Assembly: GCA_044377735.1 (NCBI GenBank)
Contig: JBILYK010000014.1
Coordinates: 1 to 51,490, forward strand
From: Tabrizicola_A sp044377735
Lineage (GTDB): Bacteria > Pseudomonadota > Alphaproteobacteria > Rhodobacterales > Rhodobacteraceae
DNA: 51,490 nucleotides
Reading direction: 5' to 3'
The position numbers and the translations under genes were made by a program. Below are positions 40,681 to 48,480 of this stretch, in pieces. A model generated the notes under the pieces. That model was not told where the DNA came from. It made no database searches and saw only the letters and a program-made list of their open reading frames with translations. Numbering within the stretch: position 1 is the stretch's first letter; every line of letters begins with the position of its first letter.

Positions 40681-42153
40681 CTAGAACAGAAAGTCGGCAT
40701 CTGTCAGCGACAGGCTGCCACCGCCCGCGCGGGTAATGGTCAGGGTTTCCGTGCCATAACTCACCACTGCGCCGGTGGGGGTGCGCGTAATGTTCAGCGC
40801 CATGGCCGTATAGATCCGTCCCCAATCCGACACATCCAGCCGGTCTATTCCTGCCTGAAAATCGCCAATTCGGTCGGGGCTTTCATCGCGGCCAAAGACA
40901 AAGACATCGGCCCCGGATCCGCCGAAAAGAAGATCATTGCCGCCGCCATCGTGCAAAAAATCATCGCCCGCGCCGCCTTGCAGCGTGTCGGCATTGGTGC
41001 TGCCGATCAGCCGGTCATCCAGCGCGCTGCCGGTGGTGGTGCCGCCTGTGGCGGTGACGATCCGGCCCATCTCATTAAGTGGGATGGCGAAGTGATGGAT
41101 GCGGTCGCCGCGCGCGTCGGTTAAAAGGATATGTGCGGCGGTGCCGATCATGGTCACCTCGATGCCGGTGACATTGGCGATGCCGGCCCCGGTCTCCAGC
41201 GCGTGCGAGAGCAGATGCGACAGCCGCCCGTCGGGCAAAAGCTCCACCACCGAAACCCCGGCATCGGTTCCGGCGGCTACGACAAAAACCCGCCCTGCAT
41301 AGGCGAACATGTCCAAGGCAGCGACATGGTCAAACCGGGTCGTGCGGTCATCAATCATGTGGTCCTCGACAAAGAGCACCCCCATGTCATTGACCCTGAG
41401 CACGCTGAGCGAGGACGAAAGCGTGCCCGCGACCACCACGTATTGTGTGCCACCGATCTTGGCGCTTTGCAGGGCCGCAGGCCCACCCACCGGCAGCCCA
41501 TCGGCCGCGCCCAGCGCATCGACAAAGCTGGGTGTGCCATCGGCTTCGATTTCAAAGAGGCTGATGCCGTTTTCCAAGGCCGAGGCGGCCAGAAGAAAGC
41601 TGCGACCGGCCACCTCGACGCTGGTCAGGGCGCTGACATCCCCCAGATAGGACTTGGCGCTGTCTGAAAGGCTGGACAAAAGTGTGACGGTCCCGCTTTC
41701 GGTGATGGAAAAGAGTTTGAGCCCCGGAGCGTTGCGTTGGGCGATTATGGCCAAGTCGGTGGGCCCGCGCTCAAAGAGTTCGATCGCCGTGACGCCAAAG
41801 AGATAGCCCTCATCGGTCAGCGTGCCTTTGGTCAGTCCGGGCTGTCCGGTTTGGCCAAGCGTGGCGTGGCGCAAAAGCCCGTCATGGCTGGAAAACACAT
41901 AGATGCGGTCTGTGGCGGGATTGTCTTGCACCACCAGATCGGCCCCGGCGCTGCGGCCGATCTGGGGATCTGAGGGCGCGGGTGGAAGGGGGCTGACGCT
42001 TTCGGCCAGCGTCAGCGAGGACAACCGGTTGTCGGCACGTGCGGCATAAAGCACCCGCACATAGCCACCGCTTTCCACCACCGCGATCCCGTCGGCGATG
42101 TGGTCGAACCATTGGCCCAGGGCCGTGTATGTCGCGACCAATTGCAGTTGCAC
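40681..42153 (-). CDS. secreted beta-propeller protein with C-terminal RTX calcium-binding repeats
   Basis: A protein of 490 residues. The first 370 or so residues look like a beta-propeller (repeating short strands such as LTSVEVAGRSFLLAAS, then YVVVAGTLSSSLSVLRV). RTX nonapeptides follow near residues 395-430 (TLQGGAGDDFLHDGGGNDLL and FGGSGADVFVFG). The tail, RIGDFQAGIDRLDVSDWG to a final hydrophobic DADFLF, fits type I secretion signals. The longest open frame starts at 42327, but GGAGG at 42160-42164 sits 6 nt before a GTG at 42153, where typical sequence begins; the Pro/Arg-rich stretch before it looks non-coding. The function is unknown. It is divergent from the larger RTX gene. Confidence 0.75.
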   Translation of the reverse strand: MQLQLVATYTALGQWFDHIADGIAVVESGGYVRVLYAARADNRLSSLTLAESVSPLPPAPSDPQIGRSAGADLVVQDNPATDRIYVFSSHDGLLRHATLGQTGQPGLTKGTLTDEGYLFGVTAIELFERGPTDLAIIAQRNAPGLKLFSITESGTVTLLSSLSDSAKSYLGDVSALTSVEVAGRSFLLAASALENGISLFEIEADGTPSFVDALGAADGLPVGGPAALQSAKIGGTQYVVVAGTLSSSLSVLRVNDMGVLFVEDHMIDDRTTRFDHVAALDMFAYAGRVFVVAAGTDAGVSVVELLPDGRLSHLLSHALETGAGIANVTGIEVTMIGTAAHILLTDARGDRIHHFAIPLNEMGRIVTATGGTTTGSALDDRLIGSTNADTLQGGAGDDFLHDGGGNDLLFGGSGADVFVFGRDESPDRIGDFQAGIDRLDVSDWGRIYTAMALNITRTPTGAVVSYGTETLTITRAGGGSLSLTDADFLF

Positions 42154-42311
42154 CCGTTCCCTCCTGTGACCTGTGCGACGTGGCTTTGAACGTTGGGCAG
42201 GTTCGGGTGGGTGCGTGGCGGCGGTCGTGACGGGTTTTGGGCGGGATGGCGGCCTTTCAAGAAAGTTAAAGGGAAATGCGTTCGATTGTGGCGGCCTGGC
42301 GCGGGGTGGAT

Positions 42312-42328
42312 TTAACCCTTCGTTCACC
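42312..42328 (+). promoter_or_regulatory. near-consensus CtrA site before the large RTX gene
   Basis: TTAA, seven bases, TTCACC: one mismatch from TTAA-N7-TTAACC, 32 nt before the GTG of the RTX gene. Confidence 0.35.
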
Positions 42329-42360
42329 CAGCGCAGGGCATCTTTGGGCTGGGGACTTGT

Positions 42361-45339
42361 GTGGATGGTTGCATGTCAGGGGTCAGTGGAAACGGCACCG
42401 CCATGTCTGGGCTGGGTGGCCTGGCTGGCTATGGGGAGATCATGCTGTCGCGGGCTGATGATGCGAGCCTGCAGGTCAACGTCAGTGCGGTCTTTGAAGA
42501 TGGGTTCCAGCTGGGGGCCACGCATTATGCGTCAACCAGCCTTTTTGTCAGCACCAATGGACTGGTCAGCTTTGGCGCGGCGGTGAATGGGGTGCAGGGC
42601 AGCCTTGGCGCGATTGCGCGGCCCTTCATCGCGGCGTTCCATGCGGATGTGGACACGCGGCTGGATGGCGAGGGGCCGGAAAGCGGGCCGGTCTGGGTAG
42701 ATATCGACCCGGAGGCCGATGTGGTCAGCATCACATGGCAAGAGGTGGGATTTTACCGCCGCAATGCCAGTGTGACCAACACCTTTCAACTGCAGCTTTA
42801 CGATCGGGGCGAGGATGGGATCGATATCGTCTTGCGCTATGAAAGCATCGGCTGGACCACGGGCGATCTGGAAGGGGGCTGGCAGGGGCTGGGTGGCGAT
42901 CCGGCCCTGATTGGCTGGCGGATGGCGGCCTTTGGGACGATCAACGGGCATTGGGCCTCGGGGCAGGAGGGGCGGCTTTTGACGCTGCCTGACCAGTTGG
43001 GCAACACCGGAGTCGCGGGGCTGTGGGTTTACCGCTATGTGCCGCCGAAGGTGGTCAATGGCACCAGTGCGGGCGACACGCTGGCCGGGGGGGCGGGCGA
43101 GGATCTGCTTTATGGCGGCGCGGGCGACGATGTGTTTCTCGGCTCGCTCGGGGCGGATGCATTTTTCGGTGGCACCGGGATCGATACGGTCAGCTATGCC
43201 GCCTCGGCGGGGCCTGTGACGGTGAACCTGGCGAGCCCTTCGGCCAACCGGGGCGCCGAGGCGCTGGGTGACAGCTATGCCTCGGTCGAGGGCGTGATCG
43301 GGTCGGGCTTTGGCGATGCCTTGACTGGGGACACCGGCGCCAACCTTTTGCGCGGCGAGGCAGGGGACGACACCCTGCGCGGCGGGGCAGGCAATGACAC
43401 GCTTTATGGCGGGGTCGGTAATGATGTGTTCATGGCCGGTTCAGGGGCCGACCTGTATTTTGGTGGCAGTGGCACAGACCGGGTGGATTACGCCGAAGCG
43501 CCGGGGCCGGTGCGGGTGGATCTGCTTAATCCTGCATCAAACACCGGGATCGCTGCCGGTGACAGGCTGCACGAGATTGAATGGATAAGTGGATCGGCGC
43601 GCAATGACACGCTGGTTGGTGACAATTTGGCGAACTGGCTTGTCGGCGGATCGGGCGATGATCTGCTGTTGGGGCGCGGAGGAGCGGACCAGCTTTATGG
43701 TGGGGTGGGCAATGACAGCCTGATCGGGGGCAGTGGTGCCGATAGCTTTTTCGGGGGCAGCGGGTCCGATCTTGTCTCTTATTCCAATGCCACCACTGCT
43801 GTGCGCGTTGATCTGCTGCTGCCCTCTTCAAACCGTGGAGCAGATGCGCTGGGGGATCGGTTCAACAGCATCGAGGACCTTCTGGGATCTGGCCTGAATG
43901 ACACACTTTTAGGCGATTCTAGCCGAAACAAGCTTTATGGTGGGGCGGGCCATGACCAGATTTTTGGCAGCGACGGCAATGACACGCTTTGGGGCGGTGT
44001 GGGCGATGATGTGCTGGCGGGCGGGCGCGGCGCGGATCTTTTGCACGGTGGCACCGGGCGCGACCGGGTCAGCTACGGTAGCGCAAGTGCCGGGGTGGGG
44101 GCTGATCTGTCGCGGCCGGACCGGAATTTCGGTGAGGCGCTGGGCGACCGCTATGTCGAGATCGAGGATCTGAGCGGCTCGGCCTATCATGACCGACTTA
44201 GCGGCACCGCGGCGGCCAACCGGATTTATGGCGGTGCGGGGGATGACACTTTACAAGGTTATGGCGGAGCGGATCTTCTTGATGGCGGCGACGGGTTTGA
44301 TCTGGCCAGCTATGCCGATGCCGCGCGCGGTGTTTTGGCCGACCTTGCCCAGCCCTCGGCCAATACTGGCGATGCACGCGGTGACCGCTATTCCAGTGTT
44401 GAAGGATTGCAGGGCTCGGCCCATGGCGATGACCTGCGCGGCAACGGCGCGGCCAATCTTTTGCAGGGTCTTGGCGGCAATGACACGTTGATGGGGGCTG
44501 CGGGACGGGACAGCTTGCAAGGCGGCAGTGGGGCCGATCTTTTGAACGGCGGCAGCGGGATTGATCTTGCCAGCTATGCCGATGCGAGGGTGGGGGTTGT
44601 GGCTTCGCTCGGGTCGCCTGCGGCGAACACCGGAGACGCACGCGGAGATCGCTATGTCAGCATCGAGGGGCTGATCGGGTCGCATCACGCCGATACCTTG
44701 ACGGGCAGCGCGGCCGTTGATGTTCTGTTTGGCGGGGCCGGAAATGATGTGCTGAGGGGGGGCGCGGGGGCCGATCATCTGGATGGTGGCACGGGTCTGG
44801 ACTGGGCCGATTATGCAAGCGCCAGCAAGGGTTTGACGGCCAATCTGGCCAATCCGGCCGCCAATACGGGGGATGCACTGGGTGACCGCTATGTCAGCGT
44901 CGAGGGGCTGCGCGGCTCGTCTTTTGGCGACAGGCTTTATGGCGATGCCCGCTCGAACCGGATCGAAGGCGGCGGCGGCAATGATTGGCTGTTTGGCGGC
45001 GATGGAAACGATCGGTTGGATGGCGGCGCGGGGATGGACCGGCTGATGGGCGGGCGGGGGGCTGACACTTTTGTGCTGCGCCATCTGTCTGAGGGGGGGG
45101 ATGTCATTTTGGATTATGACCCAGCCGCAGGGGACGCGCTTGAGATTGCGGTGACCGGATTGCAGCGGGCCGATCTGGCTGTGCGGGTGCAGACCGTGGC
45201 CGGGCAGGGGGCAGCGGGCACCCCCGAGGCGCTGATCCTGCATCGCCCCAGCGGGCAGGTCTTGTTCACTCTGGTTGATTCGGGGCGGCTGGAGGACATT
45301 TTTCTGCGGATCGGATCTGTTAGTTACGACCTGCTTTAG
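42361..45339 (+). CDS. large RTX calcium-binding protein with N-terminal nidogen-like domain
   Basis: An acidic protein of 992 residues with hardly any Cys. The N-terminal part (about residues 20-225) resembles the NIDO extracellular domain: STSLFVSTNGLVSFG, FIAAFHADVDTR and the FQLQLYDRG strand. From about residue 235 there are seven imperfect units of roughly 95 residues. Each joins GGxGxDxLxGG nonapeptides to a conserved insert (SYAxAxxGVxAxLxxPxxNTG, then GDRYxSxEGLxGS). A tail (MGGRGADTFVLRHLSEGGDV onward) ends in a hydrophobic type I secretion-like terminus. It is probably an exported adhesin or matrix protein. GTG at 42361 has GGGGA upstream; ATG at 42373 is an alternative. Confidence 0.82.
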   Translation: MDGCMSGVSGNGTAMSGLGGLAGYGEIMLSRADDASLQVNVSAVFEDGFQLGATHYASTSLFVSTNGLVSFGAAVNGVQGSLGAIARPFIAAFHADVDTRLDGEGPESGPVWVDIDPEADVVSITWQEVGFYRRNASVTNTFQLQLYDRGEDGIDIVLRYESIGWTTGDLEGGWQGLGGDPALIGWRMAAFGTINGHWASGQEGRLLTLPDQLGNTGVAGLWVYRYVPPKVVNGTSAGDTLAGGAGEDLLYGGAGDDVFLGSLGADAFFGGTGIDTVSYAASAGPVTVNLASPSANRGAEALGDSYASVEGVIGSGFGDALTGDTGANLLRGEAGDDTLRGGAGNDTLYGGVGNDVFMAGSGADLYFGGSGTDRVDYAEAPGPVRVDLLNPASNTGIAAGDRLHEIEWISGSARNDTLVGDNLANWLVGGSGDDLLLGRGGADQLYGGVGNDSLIGGSGADSFFGGSGSDLVSYSNATTAVRVDLLLPSSNRGADALGDRFNSIEDLLGSGLNDTLLGDSSRNKLYGGAGHDQIFGSDGNDTLWGGVGDDVLAGGRGADLLHGGTGRDRVSYGSASAGVGADLSRPDRNFGEALGDRYVEIEDLSGSAYHDRLSGTAAANRIYGGAGDDTLQGYGGADLLDGGDGFDLASYADAARGVLADLAQPSANTGDARGDRYSSVEGLQGSAHGDDLRGNGAANLLQGLGGNDTLMGAAGRDSLQGGSGADLLNGGSGIDLASYADARVGVVASLGSPAANTGDARGDRYVSIEGLIGSHHADTLTGSAAVDVLFGGAGNDVLRGGAGADHLDGGTGLDWADYASASKGLTANLANPAANTGDALGDRYVSVEGLRGSSFGDRLYGDARSNRIEGGGGNDWLFGGDGNDRLDGGAGMDRLMGGRGADTFVLRHLSEGGDVILDYDPAAGDALEIAVTGLQRADLAVRVQTVAGQGAAGTPEALILHRPSGQVLFTLVDSGRLEDIFLRIGSVSYDLL

Positions 45340-45431
45340 GACAGCGCGCATTTTCCACAAATTCGCCATATTGCCCGACTAGCCCTTGCATGAAATGGCG
45401 GGGGTGTGCCTGTCGTGTGGTGGCAAAGCAG

Positions 45432-46871
45432 ATGACCAATGTGACGCCTTTGATCTTGTGCGGCGGGTCGGGCACACGGCTTTGGCCTTTGTCGCGCAAA
45501 AGTTATCCCAAGCAATTCAGTGCTTTGAATGGTCAGGACAGCCTGTTTCAACAGGCGGCCACCCGCCTTTCGGGGCCGGGCTTTGAACGCCCTGTGGTGG
45601 TGACCAACAGCGAGTTTCGGTTTATCGTGGTTGAACAATTGGCGGCGGCGGGGATTGATCCCGGCGCGATCTTGCTTGAACCGACGGGTCGCAACACCGC
45701 CCCGGCCATTTTGGCTGCTGGGCTGCAGATTGCCGCCCGCGATCCACGGGCGCTGATCCTTGTCGCGCCGTCGGATCATGTGGTGCCCAAGGCCGAGGCG
45801 TTTCGCGCCGCCGTCACGGCGGCGGCCCCGGCGGCAAGATCTGGGCGAATTGTGACCTTTGGCATTCGGCCAGACCGGGCGGAAACCGGCTATGGCTGGC
45901 TGGAACTGTCGGTCCCCCCGCGTGACGGCCAGACGCAGCCCCTGATGCGCTTTGTCGAAAAGCCCGATGCGGCGCGGGCCGAGGCGATGCTGGCAGCAGG
46001 CACCTTTTTGTGGAACGCAGGCATCTTTCTGTTCTCGGCCCAGACCCTGCTGGAAGGGTTTGCCACCCATGCGCCCGACCTGATTGGCCCCGTGGCTGAT
46101 GCGGTGGAACTGGCCGAGGTGGATCTGGGCTTTTTGCGCCTTGCACCTGAGCCTTGGGCCAAGGCGCGCGACATCTCGATTGACTATGCCGTGATGGAAA
46201 AGGCGGCCAATCTGGATGTGCTGCCGTTTTCCGGCGGTTGGTCGGATCTGGGCGACTGGGACGCGGTATGGCGCGAAACCGGCGCGCGCGACGGGGCGGG
46301 CAATGTCACCCATGGAGACGCGGTGAGCCTTGGCTGCAAAGGTAGTCTTTTGCGGTCGGAAAGCGAGGGGCAGGTTCTGGTGGGCATCGGTCTGCAGGAC
46401 ATGATCGCGGTCGCGATGCCAGATGCCGTGCTGATCGCGCCCCGTAACCGGGCGCAGGATGTCAAACAGGCGGTGGCAGTGTTGAAGCAAACCAAGGCGC
46501 GGCAGGCCGAACATTTCCCCCGCGATCACCGTCCTTGGGGCTGGTTCGAGACGCTGGCGCTGTCAGGCCGTTTTCAGGTGAAGCGGATCGTGGTGAAACC
46601 GGGGGCGGCGCTGTCGCTGCAAAGCCACGTCCACCGGGCAGAACACTGGATCGTGGTGTCTGGCACCGCGCGGGTAACGGTGGGGGACCGGGTGAGCCTT
46701 GTCAGCGAAAACCAGTCGGTGTTCATCCCTTTGGGCGAAAAACACCGTCTGGAAAACCCCGGCAAACTGCCGATGGTGCTGATCGAGGTGCAGACCGGGG
46801 CCTATTTGGGCGAAGACGACATCGTGCGGTACGAGGATGTCTATGCGCGAGGGCAGGGGGATAAGGGGTAG
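45432..46871 (+). CDS. manC: mannose-1-phosphate guanylyltransferase / mannose-6-phosphate isomerase
   Basis: A 479-residue bifunctional type II enzyme. The nucleotidyl-transferase motif LCGGSGTRLWPLSRKSYPKQ opens the first domain, with LVAPSDHVV, RFVEKPD and WNAGIFLF after it. A cupin isomerase domain from about residue 365 has FQVKRIVVKPGAALSLQ, then HVHRAEHWIVV and FIPLGEKHRLEN with the metal His residues. It makes GDP-mannose from mannose-1-phosphate and GTP for surface polysaccharides. The frame starts 42 nt earlier, but the ATG at 45432 matches the family. A second, truncated copy of its 3' end lies at 48227-48301. Confidence 0.95.
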   Translation: MTNVTPLILCGGSGTRLWPLSRKSYPKQFSALNGQDSLFQQAATRLSGPGFERPVVVTNSEFRFIVVEQLAAAGIDPGAILLEPTGRNTAPAILAAGLQIAARDPRALILVAPSDHVVPKAEAFRAAVTAAAPAARSGRIVTFGIRPDRAETGYGWLELSVPPRDGQTQPLMRFVEKPDAARAEAMLAAGTFLWNAGIFLFSAQTLLEGFATHAPDLIGPVADAVELAEVDLGFLRLAPEPWAKARDISIDYAVMEKAANLDVLPFSGGWSDLGDWDAVWRETGARDGAGNVTHGDAVSLGCKGSLLRSESEGQVLVGIGLQDMIAVAMPDAVLIAPRNRAQDVKQAVAVLKQTKARQAEHFPRDHRPWGWFETLALSGRFQVKRIVVKPGAALSLQSHVHRAEHWIVVSGTARVTVGDRVSLVSENQSVFIPLGEKHRLENPGKLPMVLIEVQTGAYLGEDDIVRYEDVYARGQGDKG

Positions 46872-46962
46872 AGTCATGAGCCGTTGTTTGCCTACAGACA
46901 CTGGCCGATTGAAGCCCCCATTGACCGATGCCATGAAAGCTCGAATGTTAGGTTCGGCAACC

Positions 46963-47682
46963 TCACCGCGGCAAGCTGCTATAGGGACAGACGTCATGGT
47001 CGAACGGCACGTGGCGTTGTCGGAACTTTGTACCCTTGATGACGCCCGGCCTACTGATGCGATCCATCCGGAAATGCCGGAAATCCGCTTGGACGGGATC
47101 CCATGCCACCAGATACCATAGCGGCGGCAGGATCAACATGGCTTGTGGTTCAACCTCGCGGGCCGTTTGTCGACCTTTGGCATCGCGGTAGTCGAACTTT
47201 AGATGTAGGCGCTCAAGAAAAGCTGTCTCAAAATTGGGCAAAAGATCGGGGTCGATAGATCCCATATCTGACAGGTCCTGAAGCGGCGAAAGCTTCCCTA
47301 CATGCAGGCAATCCAGAAACCGGCGCAGATCTCGAACTTTTTCTGATGGCAAGGTCTTCTCGATCTTCGCGAGACCAGCATCCGCAAGGCCCGAAAACGG
47401 CAGGTATCCGCCCGCACGCATCGCAGCCACGCTGATCAGCAGGGCAAAGACCTCGGGCACGGCAAGCCGCGCGGTTGTCTGCATCGATTGTGGATCGAGT
47501 TGCAGGCCACCACCGCGTCCGGGCTCTGAATGAATGACGAACCCTTGGTCGCGCAGGGCTGCGATGTCGCGCAGCACCGTGCGCCGTGAGGCGCCGACCT
47601 CTGCCGCAAGCGCATCGACGGTCGCGGTCCCCGAGCGGCGGAGGCTACGCACGATGGCGTCATGGCGGGTGCGAAAATTCAT
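46963..47682 (-). CDS. YafY-type transcriptional regulator (HTH + WYL domain)
   Basis: A 239-residue regulator. The N-terminal winged helix (RHDAIVRSLRRSGTATVDAL, then AAEVGASRRTVLRDIAALRD as recognition part) belongs to the DeoR/HTH_11 type. A WYL domain occupies about residues 130-220, with LPPLWYLVAWDPVQADFRHF and RMDRI. WYL regulators bind nucleotide or other ligands and act as repressors or activators. It is divergent from a ridA-family gene; a perfect palindrome (47700-47724) lies 17 nt from its start and is the likely operator, so autoregulation is expected. Base composition is lower in GC than the core region. Confidence 0.88.
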   Translation of the reverse strand: MNFRTRHDAIVRSLRRSGTATVDALAAEVGASRRTVLRDIAALRDQGFVIHSEPGRGGGLQLDPQSMQTTARLAVPEVFALLISVAAMRAGGYLPFSGLADAGLAKIEKTLPSEKVRDLRRFLDCLHVGKLSPLQDLSDMGSIDPDLLPNFETAFLERLHLKFDYRDAKGRQTAREVEPQAMLILPPLWYLVAWDPVQADFRHFRMDRISRPGVIKGTKFRQRHVPFDHDVCPYSSLPR

Positions 47683-47699
47683 GTGGCCAGCATAGCATG

Positions 47700-47724
47700 A
47701 ATGGTGCCAAAAATTGGCACCATT
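47700..47724. promoter_or_regulatory. perfect palindromic operator between WYL regulator and ridA-family gene
   Basis: AATGGTGCCA-N5-TGGCACCATT: two perfect 10-bp arms and an AT-rich centre. It lies 17 nt before the regulator start and 44 nt before the RidA start, the classic place for a divergent-promoter operator. Confidence 0.75.
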
Positions 47725-47768
47725 TTGTTCTACGGGTTCTGCATGGAAATCAAAAAGGAGAATCTGCC

Positions 47769-48164
47769 ATGCAACGCACTGCCGTCAATCCGTGGGACTG
47801 GTCCCTGAAACTGGGCTACAATCAGGCCGAGATCATTGCAGGCACGACGCGCCAAGTGATTTGCGCCGGTCAGACTGCCGTTGATGCAGACGGCAACCCG
47901 CAGCACCCGGGCGATATGCGCGGCCAGATCGGTCTGGCGCTGGACAATCTGGCATCGGTCCTCGAGGGCGCGGGCATGAACCTAAGCCATGTCATCCGGC
48001 TTGGTGTTTATGCGACGGATGTGGATGAGGCGTTGAAGAATTTTGATTTGCTGGGAATGCGGTTTGGGGCAGCGCAAAACGCCCCGCCCATGACCCTGGT
48101 CGGCGTGACACGTCTGGCCATTCCGGGCCTGCTGTTCGAAATTGAAGCCACCGCCTGCGCCTGA
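47769..48164 (+). CDS. RidA family protein
   Basis: A protein of 131 residues of the YjgF/YER057c/UK114 family. The core carries ICAGQTAVDADGNPQHPGDM, then GQIGLALDNLASVLEGAGM, SHVIRLGVYATDV and TLVGVTRLAIPGLLFEIEAT. True RidA deaminases have an Arg near position 105 in the R-x-x-V-x-V segment; here VTRLAIPG contributes an Arg, so imine/enamine hydrolysis is possible, but this looks like a divergent RidA subfamily. The ATG at 47769 follows an AAGGAGA. Being divergent from the WYL regulator with a shared operator, it is the probable regulated target. Confidence 0.86.
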   Translation: MQRTAVNPWDWSLKLGYNQAEIIAGTTRQVICAGQTAVDADGNPQHPGDMRGQIGLALDNLASVLEGAGMNLSHVIRLGVYATDVDEALKNFDLLGMRFGAAQNAPPMTLVGVTRLAIPGLLFEIEATACA

Positions 48165-48480
48165 CGGAGAAAAGGATAAGGTCACCGCTCAAACCACAAG
48201 CCTAAAGCGCGCGTCCGAATCGCAAAGATCACATCTTGCGCCATGGGGATGTTTACGCACGTGGGCAGGAGGTAAGCAGAATTCTCAGTTTAGTTAGGTA
48301 AGGGCCAAGCCCAACATCAAAAACGGACCACTCAATGGGGGCAGTCCATCATGAGTGGCGCTAAGAATTCGATGGAAGCTTGTGAAGATTTATATCGCGC
48401 GGGCGCATTGCAGGAAACATTGCTTCTCAACAGTAAATCGTCATGATGGGCTAGAATAGTGCCATCAGGAGAATTGCAGC
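48165..48480. other. 316-nt gap with lower GC, containing a manC-like remnant
   Basis: No intact gene is seen between the ridA-family and gamma-glutamyltransferase-like genes. A manC-like 3' fragment occupies 48227-48301. The rest, including AT-rich GAAGATTTATATC near 48380 and a possible -10 TAGAAT at 48452-48457, may hold the promoter of the next gene, but no convincing -35 is visible. Confidence 0.5.
48227..48301 (+). pseudogene. 3' remnant of a second manC-like gene
   Basis: A frame reading DHILRHGDVYARGQ then stop-terminated sequence, against DDIVRYEDVYARGQ at the end of manC (46818-46859): 10 of 14 residues agree, and at nucleotide level roughly three quarters match, with differences mostly at third positions. 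There is no start codon and nothing recognisable as manC upstream. It is probably what is left of a duplicated or foreign manC whose body was lost when the regulator/RidA cassette was placed here. Same strand and orientation as manC. Confidence 0.55.

Noticed and set aside
43050..45060. CRISPR-like or tandem DNA repeat array
   Set aside because: The periodicity comes from RTX nonapeptide codons in a continuous reading frame; spacing and sequence vary and there are no spacers.
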